A stretch of DNA of 64,000 nucleotides from assembly GCF_007859865.1 (NCBI RefSeq), contig NZ_SJPI01000002.1, positions 248,001-312,000 on the forward strand, written 5' to 3'. The notes beneath the pieces are model-generated. The model was not told the DNA's origin and searched no databases. It saw only the letters and a list, made by a program, of their open reading frames with translations. Below, piece after piece: positions 16,855-25,438 of this stretch. The position numbers and the translations under genes were made by a program. This stretch comes from Rubripirellula amarantea. Lineage in GTDB: Bacteria; Planctomycetota; Planctomycetia; Pirellulales; Pirellulaceae. The first letter of the stretch is position 1, and each line of letters begins with the position of its first letter.

Positions 16855-19800
16855 GTGGTGAACCCCTCCGTGGAACTGCAGCATTTCTTCAATAGTAAAA
16901 TTCCGCCCCGAGATCACTTCACGTCTGTATTGGAGTTTTGGGCGGAGCACCGGGGGGACATGCCGGCGTACGTCTTCACCGATACCGAATCCGTCGAAGT
17001 AAGCCTCACCTATGCCCAATTGTGGGACAAGGTTCAGGCGCTCGCTGGTTACCTTCAACATCGCTGCCGCATCCGGGCCAATGATCGGGTCCTGCTTCTC
17101 TATCCACCATGTTTGGATTTCGTCGTTGGCTTTTATGCCTGCCATGCGGTAGGCGCGATTGCTGTCCCAGCGTATCCACCACGCCGAAACCGCAAGGCTT
17201 CGCGAATCCGTTCGATCGTGGTTGACGCCAGTGCCACGTGGGCGTTGTCGACCACCGGAATTGTCGAACAGCTCACCGGCAGCCACCAGCACGATGACTT
17301 GATCGGTGTGCAATTGGTGGCAACGGATGACCCCGAATGCCAAGCGATGGAGCATTACCGTGCGCCGAAGCGATCTTCTGAATCATTGGCGGTGCTTCAG
17401 TACACGTCCGGTTCGACCGGGTCGCCCAAAGGTGTGATGCTGAATCATCGCAACTTGATTGCCAATAGCGAACTGATCCTGCATGGCTTCCATCCTTCGC
17501 CCGAAACGGTGGGCATGAGTTGGTTGCCGACGTATCACGACATGGGGTTGGTCGGCGGCGTATTGATGCCGATGTACATGGGCAAGGTTTGCGTGCTGAT
17601 GAGCCCGATGACGTTCTTGCAGCGTCCGGTGCGTTGGTTGCGAGGGATTTCGAAGTACGGTGTCACGGTCAGTGGTGGTCCCAACTTTGCCTATCAACTT
17701 TGCGCCGACAAAATTTCGGAAGCGGAAGCTGCTGAATTAGATCTTTCGACTTGGGAGATCGCATTCAATGGTGCGGAACCGATTCGCGCCTCAACTCTCG
17801 ATAAGTTCTCTCGTCGATTTGCCTCGCAAGGGTTCCGCAAGGAAGCGATGTTGCCCTGTTATGGCATGGCGGAAACGACGCTGATCGTTACTGGCGGACC
17901 GGTCAGCCCGCGTCCGATCATGTCGACGTTCGACGCCGACCAATTGGCCGAAAAGAAAGTCGTTCCGATTGGCGAAGACGAGTCGAACGCTCGCAAGCTG
18001 GTTGCCTGTGGCGAGGTTCTTCCCGGTGAAACCGTTTTGATCGTTGATCCTGATACCAATGAAGTATTGGCGGGTGATTGCATCGGCGAAATTTGGGTCG
18101 ACTCACCATCCGTGGGCCAGGGCTATTATCAACGCAAGGACGCAACCGAACGAACGTTCAAGGCGACCACTGCCGATGGTCGAGGACCATTTCTTCGCAC
18201 CGGTGACTTGGGCTTCCTGCACGAAGGACAACTTTACGTGTCCGGTCGCTTGAAGGACATGATCATTGTTCGCGGCGTCAACCGATACCCTCAGGACATC
18301 GAAGAAACCGTCGAACAGGCCAGTGAAGTCGTGCAGGCGGGTAGCGTCGGAGCGGTCGCGATGGACCACGACGGTCGTGAGCAACTCGTGATCGTCGCGG
18401 AAGCAGCCCGCATCCGCGACCTCGATTGGGATTCCCAGATTCAAGCGATTCGCCGAGCGGTGACCGCTGAGCACGACCTGCCACCGGACGCCGTCTACTT
18501 GGTTCGCAACAGCAGTATTCCGAAAACGAGCAGTGGTAAAATTCAGCGTCACGCATGTTTGCACGCGGTGCGCGACGGAGATTTGAAACTGGTCGCTAAA
18601 TGGGTGCGCTGGGAAGAAAATCAATCTGCTTCGATCGGTAGTGCGTCATCGTTTGATGATGTTGGGGCGCCGATGATGCAAGCAGCCGCTCGCAATGGCG
18701 CCGCCATCAATTACGACGACGTTAGTCCGTCGGTGGCTGGTGTCATTATCAATCACGTTCGTAAGGTGGCGGGCGAACGAGCCGGGCATCTTGCGCTTGA
18801 TACTAATATCGTGCTTGACCTTGGGCTGGATTCGCTTGAGCGTCTTGAGATCGCTCGCAAGCTTGAGCGTAGTTTCGGGGGCCGCTTTCCAGAGCAAGTG
18901 CTCGACGAAATCGAAACCATTGGTCAAACCGCACTCGCCATTCAACGTTACTTAACGCCTGGTGCCGAAGCTCGCGCTGATGCGTTCTTGGCCGGCGATG
19001 TCGACAACGACGAACTCACCGAATCAGCAAGCGAAAACGGTTTCGTCGGCACAGTGGTGAAGACAGTTGAGCCGGAAGACAGCGTCGAACAGTTTGCCGA
19101 ATATCGGCGACTAAAGAACACGATGGAACAAATGATGATGACGGGGGTCCCTAACCCGTATTTTACCGTTCATGATTCCGTGGTCTCGGACACCACCATC
19201 GTTGATGGTCAAACGTTGATCAGCTTTGCCAGTTACAACTACCTTGGTTTGAGTGGTCATCCCGCCGTCAGCGCCGCCGCAGCCGATGCGGTCGCCAAGT
19301 ACGGGACAAGCGTCTCGGCGAGTCGATTGGTATCGGGCGAAAAACCAATTCATGGTCAATTGGAACGAAAGATCGCAAAGTGGATCGGCGTCGATAATTC
19401 GATCCTAATGGTTGGTGGCCACGCAACCAACGAAACGACGATCGGACATCTTGTCGGTGAAGGGGATTTGATCGTCCACGATTCGTTGGCTCACAATTCA
19501 ATCGTGCAAGGCGCGCTGCTTTCTGGTGCTCGTCGTCGTCCTTTTCCTCACAACGACTTTGCCGCGCTCGATCGATTGCTTACCGAAAACCGATCCCGCT
19601 ATCGCCGTGTATTGATCGCGATCGAAGGCGTGTACAGCATGGACGGCGATTTTTCGGATGTGCCAAGTTTCATCGAGGTCAAGAAGAAACACCGTGCGAT
19701 GCTAATGGTCGACGAAGCGCACTCGTTTGGAACCATGGGGCAGCATGGTCGCGGGATGGCTGAGTACTTCGATATCAACGCTCGTGATGTTGATATTTGG

Positions 19801-20301
19801 ATGGGCACCCTTAGCAAGTCGGCTGCTTCTTGTGGCGGCTACATTGCCGGGTCCAATGCACTGATCGAATTGCTTCGTTACACCGCGCCTGGCTTTGTGT
19901 TCAGTGTGGGAATGCCTCCGGCGCAAGTCGCCGCAGCTCTCGCCGCAATTGAAACACTCGAAAAGGAACCCGAGCGAGTTCAACGTTTGCGAGATCGCAG
20001 TGAACTATTCTTATCGCTATGTCATGAAGCGGGGCTGGATACCGGCGATAGTGAGGGCACGCCTGTGGTGCCCGTCATTACTGGCAATTCGATGGTGGCA
20101 CTTCGCCTATCCAACCGATTGAAAGGCGACGGCATCAACGTTCAGCCGATTCTCTACCCAGCGGTGGACGAAAGCGCCGCACGCTTGCGGTTCTTCATCA
20201 CCAGTGAGCACTCTGAAGAACAGATTCGCTTTACTGTTGCCCGTACCGCAGCGCATATCGCCGAACTCGGCTTCGACTCCAAACCGGCTGCAATGTCTTA
20301 G
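16855..20301 (+). CDS. Trifunctional fatty acyl-AMP ligase - acyl carrier - alpha-oxoamine synthase
   Basis: One 1148-aa chain holds three catalytic or carrier parts. Residues about 1-575 are a fatty acyl-AMP ligase: LQYTSGSTGSPKGVMLNHRN, SWLPTYHDMGL, YGMAETT, RTGDLGF and a late Lys in SSGKIQRH. Residues about 615-700 are an acyl carrier domain with LGLDSLE (S660 for phosphopantetheine). Residues about 745-1140 are a PLP-dependent alpha-oxoamine synthase: SYNYLGLSGHP, VDEAHSFGTMG and GTLSKSAASCGGY with K988 as the PLP lysine. By family logic a free fatty acid is adenylated, loaded on the carrier and condensed with an amino acid with loss of CO2, giving a 3-ketosphinganine-like base or aminoketone. 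No thioesterase or ketoreductase is fused or adjacent. Starts GTG 16855 or 16858 are both possible. Confidence 0.88.
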   Translation: MVNPSVELQHFFNSKIPPRDHFTSVLEFWAEHRGDMPAYVFTDTESVEVSLTYAQLWDKVQALAGYLQHRCRIRANDRVLLLYPPCLDFVVGFYACHAVGAIAVPAYPPRRNRKASRIRSIVVDASATWALSTTGIVEQLTGSHQHDDLIGVQLVATDDPECQAMEHYRAPKRSSESLAVLQYTSGSTGSPKGVMLNHRNLIANSELILHGFHPSPETVGMSWLPTYHDMGLVGGVLMPMYMGKVCVLMSPMTFLQRPVRWLRGISKYGVTVSGGPNFAYQLCADKISEAEAAELDLSTWEIAFNGAEPIRASTLDKFSRRFASQGFRKEAMLPCYGMAETTLIVTGGPVSPRPIMSTFDADQLAEKKVVPIGEDESNARKLVACGEVLPGETVLIVDPDTNEVLAGDCIGEIWVDSPSVGQGYYQRKDATERTFKATTADGRGPFLRTGDLGFLHEGQLYVSGRLKDMIIVRGVNRYPQDIEETVEQASEVVQAGSVGAVAMDHDGREQLVIVAEAARIRDLDWDSQIQAIRRAVTAEHDLPPDAVYLVRNSSIPKTSSGKIQRHACLHAVRDGDLKLVAKWVRWEENQSASIGSASSFDDVGAPMMQAAARNGAAINYDDVSPSVAGVIINHVRKVAGERAGHLALDTNIVLDLGLDSLERLEIARKLERSFGGRFPEQVLDEIETIGQTALAIQRYLTPGAEARADAFLAGDVDNDELTESASENGFVGTVVKTVEPEDSVEQFAEYRRLKNTMEQMMMTGVPNPYFTVHDSVVSDTTIVDGQTLISFASYNYLGLSGHPAVSAAAADAVAKYGTSVSASRLVSGEKPIHGQLERKIAKWIGVDNSILMVGGHATNETTIGHLVGEGDLIVHDSLAHNSIVQGALLSGARRRPFPHNDFAALDRLLTENRSRYRRVLIAIEGVYSMDGDFSDVPSFIEVKKKHRAMLMVDEAHSFGTMGQHGRGMAEYFDINARDVDIWMGTLSKSAASCGGYIAGSNALIELLRYTAPGFVFSVGMPPAQVAAALAAIETLEKEPERVQRLRDRSELFLSLCHEAGLDTGDSEGTPVVPVITGNSMVALRLSNRLKGDGINVQPILYPAVDESAARLRFFITSEHSEEQIRFTVARTAAHIAELGFDSKPAAMS

Positions 20302-20338
20302 CATCCATGGCATCACAAAACGCATTCGGTCACCTGGG

Positions 20339-20374
20339 ATGCAAGTTGTGACGCAAGTTGTGACGCAAGATGCA
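20339..20374. repeat. Three 12-bp direct repeats
   Basis: atgcaagttgtg, acgcaagttgtg and acgcaagatgca run head to tail from 20339, just after the megasynthase gene. The 390 bases between 20302 and 20690 contain this array, the next one and no gene that I can support. Confidence 0.8.
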
Positions 20375-20404
20375 TGGGGCAACCGAAGAGAATCCTTTAG
20401 CTAC

Positions 20405-20434
20405 GCTGGGCAATGCTGGGCAATGCTGGGCAAC
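20405..20434. repeat. Three 10-bp direct repeats
   Basis: gctgggcaat is repeated at 20405, 20415 and 20425 with one final base change. The sequence is unrelated to the 12-bp array 30 bases before it. Confidence 0.85.
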
Positions 20435-20690
20435 GCAGACGGCTACGCGATTGTGAATTGCGTAGCTGACCTTAAGGGCAAAACGCGGGGTGCAAAACTT
20501 TCGTTAGCACTTGCGGCGGCGATCAGCTATTCTAAGATGAGTCATAGTGAAAGCGATCCCGGATGGCGATAGAGCGTTGCCCGGTTGCAAACCCTCCAAC
20601 AGAACAATTCACGCAGCCATGCCTTATGGGCTTGGGGTGATTCTCTCGGGACCGCTTTCGATGCTGCCCGTGTCTATGAAGGAGATGATC

Positions 20691-20873
20691 TTGCTTACCG
20701 AGTCCACCGTCGAAAAAATGTTCCGCGAATTGATGAACACCCCCGAGCGCACCGAAGAGGTCTTTGACAAAGCAGAAGACCTGCTTGAGGATGAACTGCG
20801 TCCAGAAAGCCCACTGCGTCACCGATTGTCCGTGGAATTGGACGAGTTGCGAACCCTGGCTGCAAAAGCCTAA
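20691..20873 (+). CDS. Small acidic protein of unknown function
   Basis: A 60-aa protein starting TESTVEKMFRELMNTPERTE after the initiator region. It is predicted to be wholly helical and rich in Glu, with no signal or membrane segment. The start chosen is TTG 20691, because AAGGAG at 20678-20683 lies seven bases before it; ATG 20685 or 20676 would add two or five residues. The frame stays open upstream to 20547, but that part lacks coding character. A strong terminator follows 18 bases after the stop. I do not recognise the family. The strong ribosome-binding site and terminator are the main evidence that it is real. Confidence 0.6.
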   Translation: MLTESTVEKMFRELMNTPERTEEVFDKAEDLLEDELRPESPLRHRLSVELDELRTLAAKA

Positions 20874-20891
20874 TTCATCGCGACATCGAAA

Positions 20892-20936
20892 CAAAAAAAA
20901 CGCATCTTGGCGAGCTTGCCAAGATGCGTTTTTTTA
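20892..20936. terminator. Bidirectional intrinsic terminator
   Basis: A perfect stem (aacgcatcttggc with gccaagatgcgtt) has a 6-base loop, an A-run before and a T-run after. It lies between the small acidic protein gene and the convergent barrel-protein gene. Confidence 0.9.
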
Positions 20937-20964
20937 TTGAGTGACGGTCGCCTTGTCAGGGACT

Positions 20965-22173
20965 TTAACGATTAAGTGTCAGACCGAAGGTTCCACCAAC
21001 CATGACCAAGTCTTGGTCGCGGTCGCCACCGGGAACATTGCCGATCGCCTCACCACCTCGCCACACTCCGGTGCCGATGTCGATGATTTGGAAGCCCGTT
21101 CGGACTGTGATCATCTTGGTTAGTTGATAACCAATTTCCCCTCGCAGGTCGAATCCGACAAAGAACTCTTCGTTGCGTGTTCGGGTGGGACTCGTTGCGT
21201 CACGTTGAATGTCCAGGATTTGATCGCCGACTGTGATCGTTGTGTCGGTTGGATCTCCGTAGAGTACCCACAGTTCTTCGTTGTTGGTCCTCGCACACTG
21301 GAAGTTTTGACCAAAGAACACTTTGAAGTCAGCGGAGTATTGGAAACGATCGCGGAACTTAAAGTATCGGAATCCAAATTGGCCGCCGAGCAAATCGTTC
21401 TCGGTGATGGACTGATCGGTCAGCAGTTGGTCGGCTGGGAAAGGTGACGAACTGATGAACCCAGGGATCGCGGTGATATCGGGGAAGGTGCTCAGGCGAG
21501 TCGACTTTGCAGTATCGTCAAGCTTCATCCATCGCAGACCAACCAATGGCTCCAAGATGCCACCGTAATGGTACGGTTCCATTCGCCAAGTCTTGTTCAA
21601 TTCGAAGCTATTGTAACTGAACACGTTGGTGTCATCGCCAACATCAAAGAATCGATAGTCCGAACCAAAGTTGTTTTCTTCGCCGGGCGGTGTGATGCGT
21701 CCGAAATTTGGATCGGTAGCCGCACCGCCGCCACCACTTCCGCCAACCACTTGGTCGCCGTTGTAACGGTTGGCTGCTTCGTGGCGAACATAGAACGCCT
21801 CGGCAACACTGTTTTCGGTCCAGTTGAAGTACCACCCGTTGTCCTCGGGGGTCATGTAACCAACCTCGTAACGATGGCCCCAGCCACTGTCGAGTTTGGT
21901 TTCGGGACCGTTAGGGTCATTGGTTTCAGGATTGGAACCGTACAAGTTGAGCCGGTCGTAAGTGGCGAACCACCCCGTCGCAGCGCGATGCTTGGGTTTC
22001 ATATCCATCAAATCCATGTCATACACGGGTTCGAACCAACGAAAGTCGGGATCGAACGCGAATGGATCTGCCGGAGGCAGATTATTGAAATGCTCTTGAG
22101 CGTTCGCCCCAGCGATTCCGCCTAGCATGGCTAAGGCTGTTAACAGACTTGCCGTCAGCTTCCGTACCGACAT
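20965..22173 (-). CDS. Outer-membrane beta-barrel protein, BBP7-like
   Basis: From ATG 22173 the protein is 402 aa with a signal peptide (MSVRKLTASLLTALAMLGGI, cleavage near ANA-QE). The mature part has frequent aromatic, amphipathic strands: WFATYDRLNLYG, WGHRYEVGYMTPEDNGWYFN, LEPLVGLRWMKLDD, LLGGQFGFRYFKFRDRFQYS and, near the end, DLVMVGGTFGLTLNR. The FDLRGEIGYQLTKMITVRTG segment also fits a barrel. It resembles the 552-aa protein at 8735-10393 in design but not in detailed sequence. It is inferred to be an outer-membrane porin-like protein; the cargo is unknown. A frame upstream to 22266 is open but would bury the signal peptide. Confidence 0.75.
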   Translation of the reverse strand: MSVRKLTASLLTALAMLGGIAGANAQEHFNNLPPADPFAFDPDFRWFEPVYDMDLMDMKPKHRAATGWFATYDRLNLYGSNPETNDPNGPETKLDSGWGHRYEVGYMTPEDNGWYFNWTENSVAEAFYVRHEAANRYNGDQVVGGSGGGGAATDPNFGRITPPGEENNFGSDYRFFDVGDDTNVFSYNSFELNKTWRMEPYHYGGILEPLVGLRWMKLDDTAKSTRLSTFPDITAIPGFISSSPFPADQLLTDQSITENDLLGGQFGFRYFKFRDRFQYSADFKVFFGQNFQCARTNNEELWVLYGDPTDTTITVGDQILDIQRDATSPTRTRNEEFFVGFDLRGEIGYQLTKMITVRTGFQIIDIGTGVWRGGEAIGNVPGGDRDQDLVMVGGTFGLTLNR

Positions 22174-22504
22174 CGCGATTCCACCGTCTTGCAGTTGTTT
22201 CGTTTTTCGGGCGACCAACGCCCAAAACCTGTCGCGAACCCAAGGTTCGCGATACTCGCCAAACACTGATCTGCGAAGTGCATTTTTTCGCGCACTCCAT
22301 GATCCGAGTTCGGGTTGTGCCGGTAGTATCGGCCAGGATTAGCGAGAAGGCTTAGTTTGTTTGTCCTGAGAAGCCGCAAAAGTCAGAGAAACTGCAAAAC
22401 AGTAAGAACCGTCACAACCGGAAAACTCGCACGCGAGGTGTTTCACGCACACAGTGGAATGGAATACCTTGCGTTTACCGAGTCGGTATTCTGTCGCGAA
22501 CAGA
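22174..22504. other. Intergenic region
   Basis: 330 bases between two minus-strand genes. It should carry the promoter of the barrel protein and the 3' end of the FG-GAP gene transcript. I see no hairpin, repeat or RNA gene. Confidence 0.45.
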
Positions 22505-25117
22505 TTAAATGCCATCCACCGACGCGTCCTGCAAATGTGATTGGCGACTTAGTAACGACAATGTTGCAGCCATGGCATCTTCCTGTAGACCCGCTCCCAT
22601 CTCGAAACTGTCCAATTCGCCAGTCTTGTTCTCAGACTCAACAAAGACCCCATCAGCAGCCATATGCTTTTTCACCCCTCCTCGCTTCATACTCGGCAGG
22701 CTTTCAAGGTCAAACTCCCCAAGTTCTAGCACGGCATCGACATCCGATGCTCGCAATGTTTGAGCCTCTCCTTGTTTGTTCGCGGGAGCCCTGTTCACGA
22801 GCGGCATTTCGGAATTAGCTTCCGTTACCGAGACATTGACGGTCGCCGTTGACGTGTGCAGATCAAACACGTAGGCGCCTCCACTGTTATTAGACGGGCG
22901 ATTGTCTAGCCACGAACCCACCACCGCGACGTCCGCATCGACGGCCACCGCGAATCCGTATTCATCGGCCGCTGTGACTTTGTCGTTGCTAAGCGATCGT
23001 GTTTGGGTCCAGACGCCTGCGATGTTTTCAAACAGGTAGGCGTTGCCTGAAGTTGAACCACCAATGTCCGAACCAATCGCTCCGTCTACCAAGCGATCAC
23101 CGGATAGGTCGACCGACCATCCCAAGCGATCACCGGCTAACGCATCGCTTGCCAGTATTTTGGTCACTTGCCCCCAATTGCCGACTCCGCCCTCGTCCTG
23201 GCCAAATAGATATACCGAACCTCGTTGGTTCAGTCCGCCTTCGTCGTCTTGGCGAGCACCGACGGCAAGGAATCCGCCGTCGATCGATACCGAGTAGCCA
23301 AACTGGTCTGCCAGAACTGCGTCGCCCGCTTCGATGGCTTTGTCTTCGCCCCAATTGCCAGCTCCACCCGTGTCGCGTCCGAACACGTATACTGCTCCCG
23401 TGTCGTTGGACAAACCGTCATGACGGAACGCTCCCACGGCAATCAAGTCGCCGTCGATGGAAACGGATTGACCGAACCGATCCTCAGCTGCTCCGTTGCT
23501 GGCGACCAGTTTCATGGATTGGCCCCAGTTGCCAGCGCCACCAAGGTTGCGCTCAAATACATAAGCAGCACCGGACGATTGGCCGACTGGATCGGCGACA
23601 CTGGCACCCACGACAATCGTGTTACCTGAGAGAGCGATGGAGCGTCCAAACAGGTCGCGTGTGGTTGTGTCGCCACCGATGATTTTCTTGACCAATCCCC
23701 AGTTGTCGACGCCGCCCTGGTTGCGATCGAAGACGTAAATCGCCCCAGCCTGGAATCCGTTTTGCCGGTCTTTTTGCGCACTGACGGCGACGGTGTCACC
23801 GTCAATCGCTACCGAGTAACCGAATTGTACACCAATACCGTTAGCATCGAGGTCACCGGTCAGTTGCGCAACTTGTGTCCAAGTCGTCTCACCGGTTCGG
23901 CGGTACACGAAAGCCGAACCCGAGCTGGTGACGCTCGACGGATCATCCAGGTACGAACCGACAACAGCAAAGTCACCATCGATGGCAACAGCATTGCCAA
24001 ACCGGTCGCCACCCGACGCAGCGCTGCTGACGAGTTCGACATCATTGAGTGCGATCGTGTAATCAAATGAGTCGGTTCCGGTGAACCCTGTGTCAGGCGT
24101 GTACGTTACTGTGCCATCACCATTGTTGGTGACCGAACCGTCGGAACCGTCCTGAACCCCCAGAATCTGCACCTCACCCGTCGGTGTGTCATTGGTCAGC
24201 ACGGAAACAACCACCGACGTATCTTCGTTGGTGGTCGCACTATCGTTGATCGCAAGCAGCGGCGATCCTTGCGCGCCCTCGATGGCACCGATGTCGATTT
24301 GGCCATACAGCACACGAGCAAACGTATCGCCACGTTGGTCGAATTCCATCGGATCAAACACGATCGTCGGATCACCGGCGTCGATCGCAGTCGCACTGGC
24401 CATGTCCAACAGATTGAAGCCAAAGCCTCCGATTCCACCATCGTTGCGATTGATGGTTAATGTGTAGCTGCCTGCCGGCATTAAACCAATCACGTTGTCG
24501 TCGCTCGAGAGAGACGTTTCGCCCACCACGTTACCCTGGGGCCCCTTGAGCTTCCACTGCACACCGCCATCATTCGTACGGCTATCGAAATACAAACTGG
24601 TCGGTGCTCCCAACGTGAACGTGTAGTTCCTCGCTTGACCAGGGATCGTCGTGTTCGTGTTGACCGCCGTGTTTAAGGTCAGTGGCGTCGTGGAATCGGC
24701 AACGGAATGAACCCTCAGTGAATAGTTCTCAATTCCATCCGCTGCAGCCAAGTTGCCTTGGACAACAATCGTGTAGTTGCCGGTGTGGGGCAAATCGATT
24801 CGACCGAGGTCGTTGACCATGTAAGCATTCGAAGCGAGTGTCGCACCGTATTGATCAATGACAGCCCACGACGCGGTATAGCCACTTGATTCGGTGGTCG
24901 TGTCGCTTAAGGAATCAACGTAGACGCTCGTTCCAGCCGTGCCAGCGAAATGATAGAGGTTCGTTGTGTCCGTAGGATTGACGATTCCATTGACGGTCGT
25001 ATCCAGAGAAATGGGTGTTGCCAGAGTCGACATTTCCAGAACGCGAAAGGCGTAGCTTCCGGTGTAGTCCGCGTTTGCAGAAACGGTAACCGTGCGTTGA
25101 AACGATCTACATGTCAA
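22505..25117 (-). CDS. FG-GAP/cadherin-like surface protein, apparently 5'-truncated
   Basis: An 870-aa open frame that begins inside a domain (VSANADYTGSYAFRVLEMST) with no signal peptide and no LExRRLL motif, so the N-terminus seems lost. An in-frame TAG lies shortly upstream. Residues 1-245 are two pre-peptidase-like beta domains. At about 246-280 the sequence jumps to DAGDP...FDQRG...GQIDIGAIE, a motif from a different surface-protein class, which suggests a fusion. Residues 288-766 are a cadherin-like repeat (NEDTSVVVSVLTND) and about seven FG-GAP blades (DRFGNAVAIDGDFAVVGSYL). This part closely matches the end of the 1764-aa xylanase at 30398. The last 100 residues are unique. Expression and function are doubtful. 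Confidence 0.65.
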   Translation of the reverse strand: MTCRSFQRTVTVSANADYTGSYAFRVLEMSTLATPISLDTTVNGIVNPTDTTNLYHFAGTAGTSVYVDSLSDTTTESSGYTASWAVIDQYGATLASNAYMVNDLGRIDLPHTGNYTIVVQGNLAAADGIENYSLRVHSVADSTTPLTLNTAVNTNTTIPGQARNYTFTLGAPTSLYFDSRTNDGGVQWKLKGPQGNVVGETSLSSDDNVIGLMPAGSYTLTINRNDGGIGGFGFNLLDMASATAIDAGDPTIVFDPMEFDQRGDTFARVLYGQIDIGAIEGAQGSPLLAINDSATTNEDTSVVVSVLTNDTPTGEVQILGVQDGSDGSVTNNGDGTVTYTPDTGFTGTDSFDYTIALNDVELVSSAASGGDRFGNAVAIDGDFAVVGSYLDDPSSVTSSGSAFVYRRTGETTWTQVAQLTGDLDANGIGVQFGYSVAIDGDTVAVSAQKDRQNGFQAGAIYVFDRNQGGVDNWGLVKKIIGGDTTTRDLFGRSIALSGNTIVVGASVADPVGQSSGAAYVFERNLGGAGNWGQSMKLVASNGAAEDRFGQSVSIDGDLIAVGAFRHDGLSNDTGAVYVFGRDTGGAGNWGEDKAIEAGDAVLADQFGYSVSIDGGFLAVGARQDDEGGLNQRGSVYLFGQDEGGVGNWGQVTKILASDALAGDRLGWSVDLSGDRLVDGAIGSDIGGSTSGNAYLFENIAGVWTQTRSLSNDKVTAADEYGFAVAVDADVAVVGSWLDNRPSNNSGGAYVFDLHTSTATVNVSVTEANSEMPLVNRAPANKQGEAQTLRASDVDAVLELGEFDLESLPSMKRGGVKKHMAADGVFVESENKTGELDSFEMGAGLQEDAMAATLSLLSRQSHLQDASVDGI

Positions 25118-25438
25118 AGGCCTTTCAGAGATAGGAAACGCAAAAAACGCAACCTAACACTGACCTTACGTGCCAGTAGCCTGGCATCAACTTCGAAGCG
25201 TAATGTTCAAGGCAGGAGGTATTCCCTTCGAGCTGCTACAGCATCGAGATTGAATACATCATCCGCTCTATCGCCGACAGCTGGGAAAGCAATCTATTGG
25301 AAAAAGTTTTTCCGTCCAGCATCCGAAGGGAAGGAAACGCACGATCCAATCAAAGTTTCGATAAGCGATCACGTAAGATCTGCCACAGTTGTCGCTGCTG
25401 AATCGAAGCGTGGATTGGGGAAATCAATCTGCACTGCG
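25118..25438. other. Intergenic region, probable remnant of a lost 5' gene end
   Basis: 320 bases between the truncated FG-GAP frame and the DUF1501 stop codon. All minus-strand frames are interrupted, and I cannot recognise the missing N-terminal domains here. This favours deletion over simple frameshift. Confidence 0.4.
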
